Shown here in pieces: positions 24,901 to 36,196 of a stretch of 64,000 nt of DNA; position 1 is the first letter of the stretch; each line of letters starts with the position of its first letter. Where the stretch lies: NCBI GenBank assembly GCA_037952775.1, contig JBANAY010000003.1:18662001-18726000 (forward strand), in the 5' to 3' direction. This stretch comes from Clonostachys chloroleuca. Lineage: Eukaryota; Ascomycota; Sordariomycetes; Hypocreales; Bionectriaceae. The notes under the pieces are model-generated. The model was not told the origin of the DNA. It did not search any database and saw only the letters and a list, made by a program, of their open reading frames with translations. The translations under genes were made by a program, and so were the position numbers.

Positions 24901-27782
24901 AGAGGGGGTCATGCCCCGAACGGCCATCGGCAATATATGTCAAGTCCGGCTTACTATTACGTGCATCAAATGCAGTGCACAACCTGGCAGGCCGATGCAG
25001 TCATTATCACTTGTGTCTTCGTAGGTCCCCCAATTGACATGCTCTGCTACCGCATCGCGACGGGACTATTGAATCCATTTCAATCTCTAAATTGGATCCT
25101 TCTACCGCGCGATACCAATTAAGGCCAGATTCGGGACACATTTTTGGTTTCCTTACCACACCCACATGTAATCGTCTGTGTCCAGGAGCAGTTGTAACCC
25201 CTCACCGAACAGATATTGCTTACCATCCCACCCACTGTGACAATAACGACTACGTCAATGCATATGTCGACCGTTTGACAACATGGTAGTGTCCAGCGAG
25301 TACCACCCTGTGTGGCTCCAGGCTCGTCCAAGAGTCCCCTCCAACGCATTACAAACGCAGATGTCTAGACGATTCGTTCGGCCGCAATCCCCATCTAATA
25401 AGGCCGCAGGACGTGAACTCCGTCCTCCGAATATCATTTGTGCAAATGGGAGAGCTCGAGCGGCTGGACCGTTCGCCAGCTCGCCCCAGCACCGCGGTTC
25501 TGACACCATCAGCAATGATTTCAAATTGCTTATTGGCAACGGATAACGGTAGGGTATCCACGGGTGGCATGGCAATCCAGCGCCGGAAGCGAGCACACCC
25601 ACGGTATTCCCCTTGCAAGATCACCGCTGCAACCCTCCGCCCGCAGATATCGCAGGCGCAGCCAGAAGTAGACTTTACCCCGTGATCTGAGATGCCCTCC
25701 AAGCGCCTGTGTGACCTTGACTTCATTTCAAGATAACGGTGCAAACTCCATTTCGGGTTGCCGGCCGAGCGCGGATTGAGGCTGTCCCGGCCTTCTACCA
25801 ATAGATCTTGATACCAGTTGTTGTAGACTCGGCTTCTCTAACATGTGTGCCATCACAAGGCGACGGCATAAGAGGGGACGCAGATACCGAAGCAATTAGG
25901 CAACAACGAGCTGTACCACCACAATACGTACTATGCATATGTTTAGTCCGAGACCTGGCATAGCATTGCCGTCGCCCGAAGAAGAGCCCCGGGTTCTCTC
26001 CACGGCTGAGGCGCAAGAAATGATTCACCTCGTCCCGGAGGTTGGAGGGTACATGGAAGGGCACACGCTCGATCGCCTTGCAGCACATGTCTCACTTCAT
26101 TGTCAACGTAGCGGCCGCCTTAGCGTGTGAGTTGGAGTAGCTCCGTAGAGTTTTGTCCAGTGTGCTCCCTGTATCGTATTTTGAATGTGATCAAAGTACT
26201 GTTACGCTGCCATTCCGTCCTTGTGACAAATTCCGACTGGTGTATCTCCAATGAAATAACGATATTTGTTTTCACCTCAACGAAGATAACACATCAGTAA
26301 ACTCAAAGAAACTATAGATACTTTTAATCTAGGCCAGATTTAGACAATAGTTGAAAGCAGGTCTCGCAATTTTCCCCTTGGCTGAGACCCGGTCACATCA
26401 GGTGAGCAGATGTGTCAAATATGAACGTTCAGGAAAGGTCATATGATCATGGTCCTCAAATCAAGCAGGTCTCACTATACTCTCGTATAGATCTTTGTAC
26501 TTAGAAGCTCGAAGAGCTATATCACATTTGAGAATAGAGATATTTCGAGTTCATGAGGAACCGTACTCCGCCCAACATCCTGCCCACATGCCATCAAGGA
26601 GATTGTACCAGATTTCAAAGTCCCCAGTCGCTTGCCATCTTCCCATATCGGATCTTTAATAACTCTGTGCACCATTTTCTAAGCTGCAATACACTTAATT
26701 GAAGCTATATTTGGTTCAGACATGAGGCGGCTTAATCCCGAATGCATGAACTAAGGCCACGAGGGATATAGCAATCAAGAAAAAGCTAGACCTTGATCTA
26801 GACTAAGGACTACTTAATAACTTGTACGTACCTAAATAGTGCACTCATTCAATGAGATTCTTAAGACATGATGCGTTCGATGCTATCCGATTTCAGTGTT
26901 GAATATCTTTTCTCTGATTATGAACGAAGGATGAGATGTGGTAAGAGGTGTAATCAAAATTTAATAGGGTTGATCATCAATCTTCTTAGAAACGAACAGG
27001 AGACTATAAATTTTGAAACCAAACTATAACAATAATTATTCTAATACTAAAGTTCACTGAGAATTTGTTCCCTAGATTTTTCTTGGTCATCTTCTTGGTC
27101 ATCGAAGGAACGCAACTTGAGAGAATATTCGTGTCTAGGGTAGAGACTTGTGGTTGGGACTCGAACGGCCTAGCAACACTTCCAAAATCGACAGCATCCA
27201 AGTTGGTTATCATGGATATTTGTTCATTGTCGATTCTTAGGTAGATATAATGGAATAATTATTAAAGTACCATGGAATGATATGGCATAGAAGGATGTAA
27301 GGATTCATTCACAGCAATCTTGGAACCGGTTGAGCTGGGATTGTGAGTGCTGTTACTATAGGGTATGTAGGTAGGTAAGAAAATGACCCCGCAGCTCACC
27401 TGTGCCATGACCTGAGCCGTCGACGACAATAGTTAACAGGCTGTTGAGTTCATCATTGTGCCAGTTGCTCCCTGCGTCAAAATTTTTATTTTCTCCACGA
27501 CAGTGTAGAACAATATCAAGGCTACGAGAAAAATAACATAAGAGGAGATGGAGCTACGCTTATAGCGTGATGAAAGCCCACCCAAGTTACAAAATACATC
27601 GTCCCAAAGTTCTCTTCAATCATCGCGGCAGCGCTTCAAGACGAACGACTAGGAACGATTCCAACGGCAACACCACCAAAAATAGCGCTGCTGATACTGC
27701 TGAGGCAAGCAGAAGACGACCTGTTGAGCACATTAAAGGACAAAATCAAGAACGGAGACAAAGTATTAGCAGGTCGAACACC
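21926..27782. other. long gene-free region upstream of the zinc-cluster regulator
   Basis: Nearly 6 kb without a supportable gene. The left part (about 22-26 kb) is of mixed composition with many short frames on both strands. About 26.2-27.3 kb is clearly richer in A/T. It must contain the upstream regions of the regulator (-) and of farnesyltransferase beta (+). Long 5' regions are common for developmental regulators in fungi; a non-coding RNA or an eroded transposon cannot be excluded by eye. Confidence 0.5.
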
Positions 27783-29530
27783 ATGGCCGCGATTCCGGCC
27801 TTGTTTACCTCCGCCCCCCAATCCGTGACGCCCTGACCACGCAGACTTCTGAAAGTCAGGACGAGACGGTCAAGGTATGCCTACCTTTTCTCTCAGGCCA
27901 AGAGCCTGGAACACGCAATGATTACGGAATTCCACATCTGAGCCGGGATCGCCACATCAAGTTTCTGCAGACCCAACTCGGCGAGTTGCCTGGGGCCTTC
28001 AAGGCCATGGACCCGGGCCGGCCATGGATCTTCTACTGGTGCCTAGCTGCGTTGACACTTCTCGGTGAAGATGTGGTCTCCTATCGCGAGAGACTTATCG
28101 CGACTGTGCGTCCCATGCAGAACGAGGGCGGCGGATTCGCTGGGGGCTTCGGCCAAGACTCGCATCTCGCCACTACGTATGCAATAGTCCTGTCGTTGGC
28201 CCTCGTCGGCGGGGATGATGCCTTCGAGGTGGTGGACAGGAAGAGCATGTGGAGATGGTTGGGCTCCCTCAAGCAGCCTAACGGAGGATTTCAGATGGCG
28301 GTAGGGGGTGAAGAGGATGTGAGGTATGTCTATCGCTACATCTCCTCAGAGAGACTAGCCTTTTGCCATCGATGCTGTGATACGTGACCTTTCTCTTGCT
28401 CACTCAATACATTCGTCCAGGGGTGCCTACTGTGCCGCGGTTACCATCTCCCTGCTCAACATTCCCCTCGACCTCCCAACAGACTCGGCTGCATATTCAG
28501 CAGGCCACACTGACCTCCTTAGTGGGCTGGGAGAATGGATAAGTCGCTGTGAGTACCTTCTTGCCCCCCTCAGGTCTTGTACGAGTCACTCACATCTCCG
28601 AGGCCAAACATACGAAGGAGGTGTGTCAGCTAAGCCGGGAACGGAGGCCCATGGTGCATATGCCTTCTGCGCCCTAGGCTGTCTGTCGATTCTGGATTCT
28701 CCACATAGAGCTGTTCCACGGTATGTCTCTTTCTTTTTCTTCCTCTATCCACGCCTCCGAGAAAAAACAAGAAAGAGGGGCGTGAAGTTCGCGAACGCCG
28801 CGACAACGGAGAGAAAGGCGAGGGGGAGGAGCCCACCAACAGACTCAGCTTTTCCCTGCTAATGCACTCTGGCATGTATCTAGCTACCTCGACGTTCCAC
28901 GACTCATCTCGTGGATCTCGTCCCGACAGAATGCCCCAGAAGGCGGCTTCTCGGGTCGCACGAATAAACTCGTTGACGGATGCTACTGCCACTGGGTCGG
29001 TGGATGCTGGCCCTTGATCCAGGCCAGCCTAGGCGGCCCGCAGGAGGGACCCAAAGCTGAGGACGTAAACAATGATGCGGCGGCGGAAGAGGCAGGCGAT
29101 CATAGCTTGTTCAGCCGAGAAGGTATGATCCGTTACATCCTCTGCTGCTGCCAGGACACGTCCAAGCGCGGCGGGCTCAGGGACAAACCAAGCGCGTAAG
29201 GATTCCCCCTCCCCCTTCCTCTCTGGTGCGCCACTCCGGGTCAAACTGACATTTTTTTCTTACTTGTCTCTTAGCTACTCTGATGCCTATCATACTTGCT
29301 ACGTACTCTCCGGCTTGAGCTCTGTACAGCACAAGTGGACCCTGAATGCTGCTCGCACTGACCCGTCCGTTGAGAGGACTGACAAGTGGTCTGTAAGCCC
29401 CTTTAAGGAGGGTGGCCAACAGATATTTGACGAGGAGGACCGCGTCCGCACAACTCACCCTGTATTCGTGATTCCCCAGCAAAAAGCAGAGGACATGTTG
29501 AACTATTTTGCAGCAAAGTCTGGATTCTAG
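27783..29530 (+). CDS. RAM1: protein farnesyltransferase subunit beta (one-base frameshift in exon 1)
   Basis: Exons are 27783-28323, 28421-28548, 28603-28720, 28884-29195 and 29275-29530, with introns of 97, 54, 163 and 79 nt. The enzyme transfers farnesyl to the CaaX cysteine of Ras-type proteins and a-type pheromones, acting with the alpha subunit. Zinc-ligand residues are visible as KLVDGCYCHWVGG (Asp ~294, Cys ~296) and AYHTCYVLSG (His ~373), close to Asp297, Cys299 and His362 of the rat enzyme. Prenyltransferase repeats are seen as GGFAGGFGQDSHLATTYA, GGFQM..DVRGAYCA, YEGGVSA..EAHGAYAF and EGGFSGRTNKLVDG. The conserved start MAAIPALFTSAPPIRD needs seven C where the sequence has six (27814-27819); without the extra base translation stops at once. 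Exon lengths sum to 1355, and 1356 with the base added (451 aa). An upstream in-frame ATG at 27570 is less likely. Confidence 0.92.
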
Positions 29531-32494
29531 GGATGGACTGCTTGGAGATTGCCCCAACCACACCGACTATACTTTGTCCGCTCTATCAGATATGCGGGCT
29601 TGGGTCGTATGGCTCTATCACGTGCTGTAAGACTGCAGCTGCCCCCCCCAGATCGAAGATAATGAACGTAGGGACGGTACAGTCGGTAGAGTATTGTATA
29701 TTCCGAAGGGAGATAGCATATGTGGATATCAAATGGTAAAATCAAAAGTCCTGTACACTTCACGTTCCAGACGACCCTCCCCCAGTCCTAGAACAGTTTA
29801 TCTTCAGGGGAGCAACACCAAGCCAAGGCCGGGCAGTGGAAGAGGCATAAATTAGCGATGTAATGGGCAAATAAATCCTACAAGTGAAGAAAGTTCCGTA
29901 AATGGCTGCGCCCAGGCCGGACCCCTCAAATTACCCTATCTGCTGGAGCTTGCATAAGGGAAAGGGAAAAAAAAAGTGGCAAGGCGAGGAGACAGCGTGT
30001 GACAACATGGTAACTATAACGAGTCCCGAGCTGAGAGGAGTCCATCCAGATCCCTTATCCTATCGCCGGTCGGCTGTCAGTATGGATGGGGAAAATCAAT
30101 ATTATGTGGCACTCGATGGGCCCGATGAGTCCTCATGGACCAGGGTGCCCGAATCTCGAATTGTTTAATCAAGCAAGACGGGCGAATTGGCCGCTAGGGA
30201 ACGGGGTGGTTGCGAACAGCAGGAATGACGTCGTCGAGGAAATGGAAAAAAAAAAAAAAAAGCCGATGAGGCGTCTGCTTTGCATACCTACATAGGAAAA
30301 AGTACTTCAGATGGTTGGCAAGTTGGGTAATGGTGGGGGGAGGGGGAGGAAGGGAAGCACGTAAGGTAACGGCGGCGGACAACCGTCGAGCCGAGCGGCC
30401 TCTCTGTTTTGGTTTGCCACAATTGCGCCGGCGAGATCGTACATAATGTACTTCTCTGCCTGTCCCTTGGCACTGCATGTCCTGCACATCATCTTGCCAA
30501 AGGAGGGGAGTGGACAGGGAGGGATGTGAGGAGCCCTCCAACCACCATCAGAGGACCCTGGTGGGTGTGTCTGGCCAGCCGGCCACACATGCAGCATAAT
30601 GGTATACCTGCCGGCCGACAGAGATACTTGGGGTATACACTCGGGCTGGAGGTACATGCGGCCAAGGACGATGAACACGCGATGATGGGCATGCCTACCT
30701 ACGCATGTCTCAGTGCCCCTCCGGGGCTGGTTTCGAGTCTCGGCGCAGAAGCTGGCTAGATCCGAGACATTATCTAACATGTATCTGAAAAGTCGATCTA
30801 GAACAACCTTATGTGGACTGCGAAAAGATCTCGAGTCTCGCGCTGCCCATACCACGTCTGCCAGGGAGGAAAAGATTAGGAAGACTTGGCTGGCCCGAGA
30901 GATGTTCCGCTCTGTCAAAAAAAAAAAAAAAAAGAGCGGGCGCTGATGTCGACAGCTGCATAAATGCGATACAACGTGTCTATTCTGACGTTGAGAGGAC
31001 CGGGTCAGAGAGAATCAAATGCGGTGGGTTGAGTTCTGGCCGCATCTGATGCGACCGCCTACGTACGTTGGGTGTAGGTATAGGGCATGTACTAGCCAGC
31101 GAGCCGTGCAGTGGGGTGGCACCATCCAGGCCCTCTTGCTAACACATCCATACCTCCTCGAGAACGGTGCAGAAGGTGAGCAGGAGGAGCATGTACTGAT
31201 ACAATTACACGTAGCCCGGAGGTCACACTCAAAGCATATTTGGCTGCTCTGATCTGGACATGGGAGACCGACCCGACCCATTGATGGCATTTGGGCGGTG
31301 GGGTTCGAGGGGGCTACAGGATAGGCCCCAGGTGGATACAACGGCCACCGTCTGCATTTTCTTCAGCCATCCGTACGGTCGGCCCCCAGGGATCAGACCT
31401 CTACCGGGGCCAAGTTGATACCGAAGCCAAATCGGCATTGGATGGGATGGGCGGGACGGAAATAAGATAATGTATGAACGACAGAAAGGGCCCAGCATCT
31501 GGGTACTGCTACATTGCTTCATGTGCGTGGTCTGCCAGCTAAGGTAAGGATTTCATCATGGCTGACTGTCCGCGCACCCGATTCTCTTTGCGATGGAAGT
31601 AAGCTGGCTGCCCCGGGCTGGGGTTGCTGTGAATGGGATGAAGGAGCTGCTCAGCTGGCCAGGCCCCGGCTGGCTGCCGTGCCCCCGACAACAGGCGCCG
31701 TCAACGAGAAGAGGGAAGGTAAGTATCGAAGGTATCTCGGCCAGACCAGCTGCAGGTTGAAATTACTTGTGGAAAATAAAGGTCGAACCATTTCTGGGTC
31801 GCGGGACTGACACCAGGTACGTACCTTGTAGCTGACCCTGGTCTCCCAAGCGCGGGGTTCAAGTCTTGTCCAGGATGCTCTCTCCATAGCTTCCTGCCCC
31901 TCCAATCGTCACCACTGACATAATGGGAAGTGGCACGACAGGGCTCTGCCAATTGCCCAAAACTGAGGACGGAGCATTGTTTACACGGATACAAGGACAG
32001 GGCCGCACGGAGAAAAGATCTCGTAGCAAGGATTGATGGTTTGCTCATTTGGCCATTGGGCCACTCTCGAAAGCCACCGAGTCTGAGGTGCATGCAGATG
32101 CAGCGAATCGCCCCAGGCTAGTTTGCTAGCGCTTCGTGCGTGGAGGTCTCAAACTCGTCTTGAGCTTCACTTTTTTCGCGTCGCTGCAGACCGCCGGGAC
32201 TGACCGCAACAAGCTGGGAACGTGCCAACGGCCGGCCTTCGGCCCAACTTGGCGAACACGTTACGAACTGGAGTGGTGTAGGTCGACACGTTACTTAGAC
32301 TTTAGGGCTGCGACAGTCCTTGCCCACGCGCTGTCCTTAGGGGGTTTTAGGTGTGATTTCTGGAACATTTCCAATTAGTCGAATCGAAGGCATGGAAGCC
32401 AATGTGGGCTACAGGCAGGCAGCACGTCCAATTAGCGTTGTGTGACACTGACATAGTATTTCCATATTTTTCTTTCTTCTCCTTCTCTCGCTAT

Positions 32495-32527
<33 letters not shown>

Positions 32528-35029
32528 CATCATGTCATGTGCAGATGGAGTGAGCAGATAATCGTTTAATCATACTCGTGGTGTCTCTGCTGCATATGCG
32601 CACATGGAATCCATCCATTCGCCATTTGCGGGCTCCGATCTGTAAGCTGCCTAGCTCCAGCTATGGATGTGGCTAGGACATAATTCTGCCTGAGAATCCG
32701 GTCGGCCTCACCACAGGATACGAACGTTAAATCCGTTTTCTTTGCTTTTTCTTCCCTGCGGGCAAATGGCCTCATCAGCAGCTACCTATGTACCCATCCT
32801 CAACGGCCGTGTAAGTGGTTGGCCGTTGGTTGAGTCTTTCGAGGCTGTCAATCGCTAACTGCAGGTGGGGCACTCGCTTCCCATAGCTTGCTTGGGTTTA
32901 TCGAGACTGGTACCTCTTGTGCATTTTAGTTTTTCCTTCTCTTCGGGTTTCGCCCCCTTCTTTCCTCTCGCGATGCCTATAATTAGCATGAGGTAGTAGT
33001 CGGTCGGTACGCGGTGGTTCAATTGCTCGTCTACTCCGCGGATAGCCCTTGTAGGCCTGGCAAGTAGAAGTTCTTGCGAATACCTGTACATCGATACCGA
33101 GGTACCTGCGGTTGCCCTTGCGGTACCAGCACAATGACAAGCCGCTACTTGATCCTCTCTGCAGACTACTGGGGTCGACTCTGCAGCAGCAGCAGCTTCG
33201 GTATGTCCCCAGCAGGTAGGTAGGTCAGCCACTGGTCGAGTCGGGGTCTTGGACGGGTACTACTGGGCTAGTGGGCAGGTAAGTTTTGGTGTTGTCTTTG
33301 TCCACCTTCTCTAGCCCCGAACCCCTCCTCCCTTTCCTTCCCTTTTCACGAGTAATGTCAACAACCGCGCAGTGCCAACTCATCAATGCATGAGAACCCC
33401 AAGCCCTCACAGGCTTGACTTCCCTAGCTGCCTCGACCCCTCACGACCACCAGCGGCCACCGACCCAATCAGCCTGGCCTTTACACCGTCAACTTCACAG
33501 TCCTCATTCCTGAAGCTCCAAGCGACAGGATGCACGACCGGGATCTGCTCGATTCACCACTCCACTGCTGCCCTGTTCATGCACCTCCTTGTTCCTCTCA
33601 CCGATTATTTTGCTCTGCGATTTTCGTTTCTCATCCAGCATGGCCATGGCGTGGCGCCTTTGTACCGGCTGGCCCCAAGGGCTTACCCACTCGATGCACA
33701 TTGGACAATGGATGGCTCGCAGATGGGCCCCTCCTCCCCACCTCTCGAGAAGCACCTACGTGCTTCCTAGTGCAGTCTAAGCACCTTCACCCCATCGGCC
33801 ATGCTTTAGCTTTGGAGGACCACCTTGACGAGCCCTCTCTGGCTCGCTCCGGGCGACGTCGACGTTGGCTGATGGTCATATGGCGTACCAACCACTCGGG
33901 TTAAACCAGACGTACGTGGCTTACAACCCACCCCATGGACAAAGGGACTACACCATCCCAAAGCTGCTTGCATGTCTGCTTGCCCCTCGTCTTGTCAAAG
34001 GCCCGCCCGCTTGTTACCGCCTTGATGAATCCCCATAGAAACCAAGCCTGGGTTACATGGCTTGACGGCCACTGCGGACCTTACACTAGCACTGACATGC
34101 ATACCTGCTCCAGCGGCCTATACGTAGGTTACGGAGTACCAAGACCAAGGTCACAGTACCCAAGGCCTTTGATTAAAAAACCCTGGACTGAGCCACAGCG
34201 ACTTTCCAATTCGAGTGACCTGCCGTAGCATGACAGGTGGTCCTGCAGCATGTTATATCCAGACCCTTATGATTTCCCAGGGAGTTAGCCTCTGGGCCCA
34301 GGTACAGGCCGATACATGGCCTCGGTCGCATCATTTGTCCTCTCTGCGCATTGACCAGAACTGCCTGGCATCAGATCTCGGAGGGCTAATCCTCTGGCCG
34401 GCCCAGGGTGCCGCCCGGGGGAGTCGAGGGACTACCACAGCAACAACATCATAATGCGTAGTACATTGCGTGCAAACACGAACGCGGATGGACGCCCTCC
34501 TGGCCTCCTTTGTTGTCTATTATTTGTTTCGCCACCACCTAATCTCTTGTAGGCGAAGTACATGCCCGAAACCGTGCAGATACTTACTCGGCTGCATCCA
34601 GTCCCGAGCTATCTATTAGTCCAGTCCCCACGCAGGCAGGCTCATCAACATCGCCGCCTGCCGGGGGGTAAAAAAAAAGTCGACGATGCAGAAGAGGCAA
34701 ACCTGGCTTACCGAGTAAGGAATGTCCGTTCTGATCAGACTGAGCGGCCAACTCGAAGGCCGTCGACACTTATCAGAGAGATCGCCTGGGTGCTGCAGCC
34801 CACCTCCGTTTGGTGGAGGTGGTCTAGTTCCTCAGCGGCTTTTGATCAACTGGCAAGTAGGTAGGCCAACACATCAAAACGGGTCACCCTTTCAAGAGCC
34901 GCATCGTTTGCTTGCATCTAATTTACCTCCGTTCGCGCGTTGCTTTGTTTTTGTATCCAGACACCCCTAGCTCCGCGCTAGCAGGTCCGTCTCAATAAAG
35001 CACACATGTCTCGCTGTTGATGGCTCCTC
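29531..35029. other. long gene-free region between farnesyltransferase beta and dsRBD-like gene
   Basis: About 5.5 kb with no supported gene. The longest open frame (203 codons, complement of 30307-30918) lacks an ATG start and any recognisable motif. Long homopolymers stand out: A16 at 30246-30261, A17 at 30917-30933 and T29 at 32497-32525. The right end runs into the leader of the dsRBD-like gene. Confidence 0.5.
32497..32525. repeat. T29 homopolymer
   Basis: Twenty-nine consecutive T in a gene-free interval, preceded by a pyrimidine-rich stretch. Read on the minus strand it could be a poly(A) tail remnant, but no element body was recognised beside it. Confidence 0.9.
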
Positions 35030-35402
35030 GTTTCCCGCACCAAGAACCCTGGATCCTCAGATTGGTTTCCCTGCTTCAATATCACTCCCCGAACCTCCAC
35101 TCATCTCGGCGCCGGACTTCCTCGTTTCTTCCCCCCTCAACACCTCATACTTCCCGACTTTCTTTTATACAGTCTCCTCCTCACCGTTGGGCTCGAACGC
35201 ATCTCAGCCGTTTGTTTCAATTAAGCCCCTGTCTACCTCTGCCTCACACGATCCGAGATCTATCCTGTCACCACCAACCTTGCTCATCACAACTGCCGTT
35301 GTTTCCACTTTTTTCTCACTCCCTCCTTTTCCGAGCTGCAGTCGCAACAGCAGCCGCCTCCCTCGTCGAGCCAATTCTCCCCATTGAAAAGCAAATTTCA
35401 CC
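35030..35402 (+). promoter_or_regulatory. pyrimidine-rich leader of the dsRBD-like gene
   Basis: Strongly C/T-rich on the + strand directly before the ATG, as is common near transcription starts of well-expressed filamentous-fungal genes. The start codon context TTCACCATGG (35397-35406) is favourable. No TATA box was identified; the promoter role is inferred from position and composition. Confidence 0.4.
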
Positions 35403-36196
35403 ATGGGTGGTTTCTACATGCAGTACCTGGAGAGTAAGTCTATCTATTGGGCACCGAAACGATTTGTTTCACCCATTTCAGCCCGCAATTCCTCCCACCA
35501 TGATGCGTTGTCTGTGTGATTGTGTATGTGGGGGAAGCAGCAGTGAGGCGTTCCAAGCCTGTTTCAATTGAAGGGTCTGAGTCGCATCGAGACATTCGTT
35601 GAAACTCGAAAATCCCGCTCTGCAATATTTTAGTTCCTGCAGCGTCATCTGACGAATGTGCGTTCTCATTTTGACTTGCATCGAGCTGAATCTCGAGTGC
35701 CATGTCCCTCGCCGGATTAGTGCCCTCGAGGCCCAGCCGAGACGTGGGTTTGGGAGGGTGCAGGCACGTTAGTCTGCAGGCTGCTCAATTGAATTCATCG
35801 CGAACATATATATTCATCAGGGGCTAACATTTTACTCTCCAATTAGGTCTTTGCCGTCGACGAGGATGGACGGACCCTTCCTACGAATGCTACCACCACA
35901 ACAATGGCTTCACATGCCTTGTGCTCGTCAATGGCCGAGAGTATCAGACCGATCTCGTCTATGAATCGGATCTTCTAGCGCAGGAGAATGCGGCAATGCG
36001 CGCATTTATGGTTTGCCGCAACTTTTCTGTCAACGGCGGCATGCTGGCTCGCAATGGCATTGTCCAGGGCCTGCCCGCTGCTGATGGGAAGCGGCGACAC
36101 AAGACCCGCCATGCTTCATCAAGGGACAGCACTGAGCGACAAAGCAGACGGTCTGGTCACCACTCCAGCAGCAGCTCTACTGCCTCGTTTGATTGA
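35403..36196 (+). CDS. small dsRNA-binding-domain-like protein, 126 aa
   Basis: Exon 1 is 35403-35433 (MGGFYMQYLE plus one base), the intron 35434-35846 (GTAAGT..ATTAG, 413 nt, long for this window) and exon 2 35847-36196. The spliced 381 nt is an exact open frame. The product begins with a helix-like segment MQYLESLCRRGWTDPSYECY. Strand-like segments NNGFTCLVLVNGREYQTD and a helix AQENAAMRAFMVCRNF follow, which is the alpha-beta-beta-beta-alpha order of a double-stranded RNA-binding domain. It lacks the usual GxG..KKxAK basic helix start. The last ~45 residues are Arg/His/Ser-rich (SGHHSSSSSTASFD) and probably disordered. Similar short stand-alone proteins are, as I recall, widespread in Pezizomycotina and mostly uncharacterised. 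RNA binding is inference from fold pattern. Confidence 0.78.

Noticed and set aside
24697..25801. Overlapping 140-150-codon frames on both strands
   Set aside because: No motif, splice partner or coding-like composition; they overlap each other on opposite strands.
27130..27190. tRNA T-arm-like stretch on the minus strand (GTTCGAGTCCC)
   Set aside because: Stem bases do not pair and no cloverleaf can be built around it.
30307..30918. 203-codon open frame on the minus strand in a gene-free interval
   Set aside because: No ATG start, no domain, many Pro/Gly/Cys with no pattern; length alone is not enough.
31835..31880. tRNA T-arm-like stretch (GGGTTCAAGTC)
   Set aside because: The T stem does not pair and no D or anticodon arm fits upstream.
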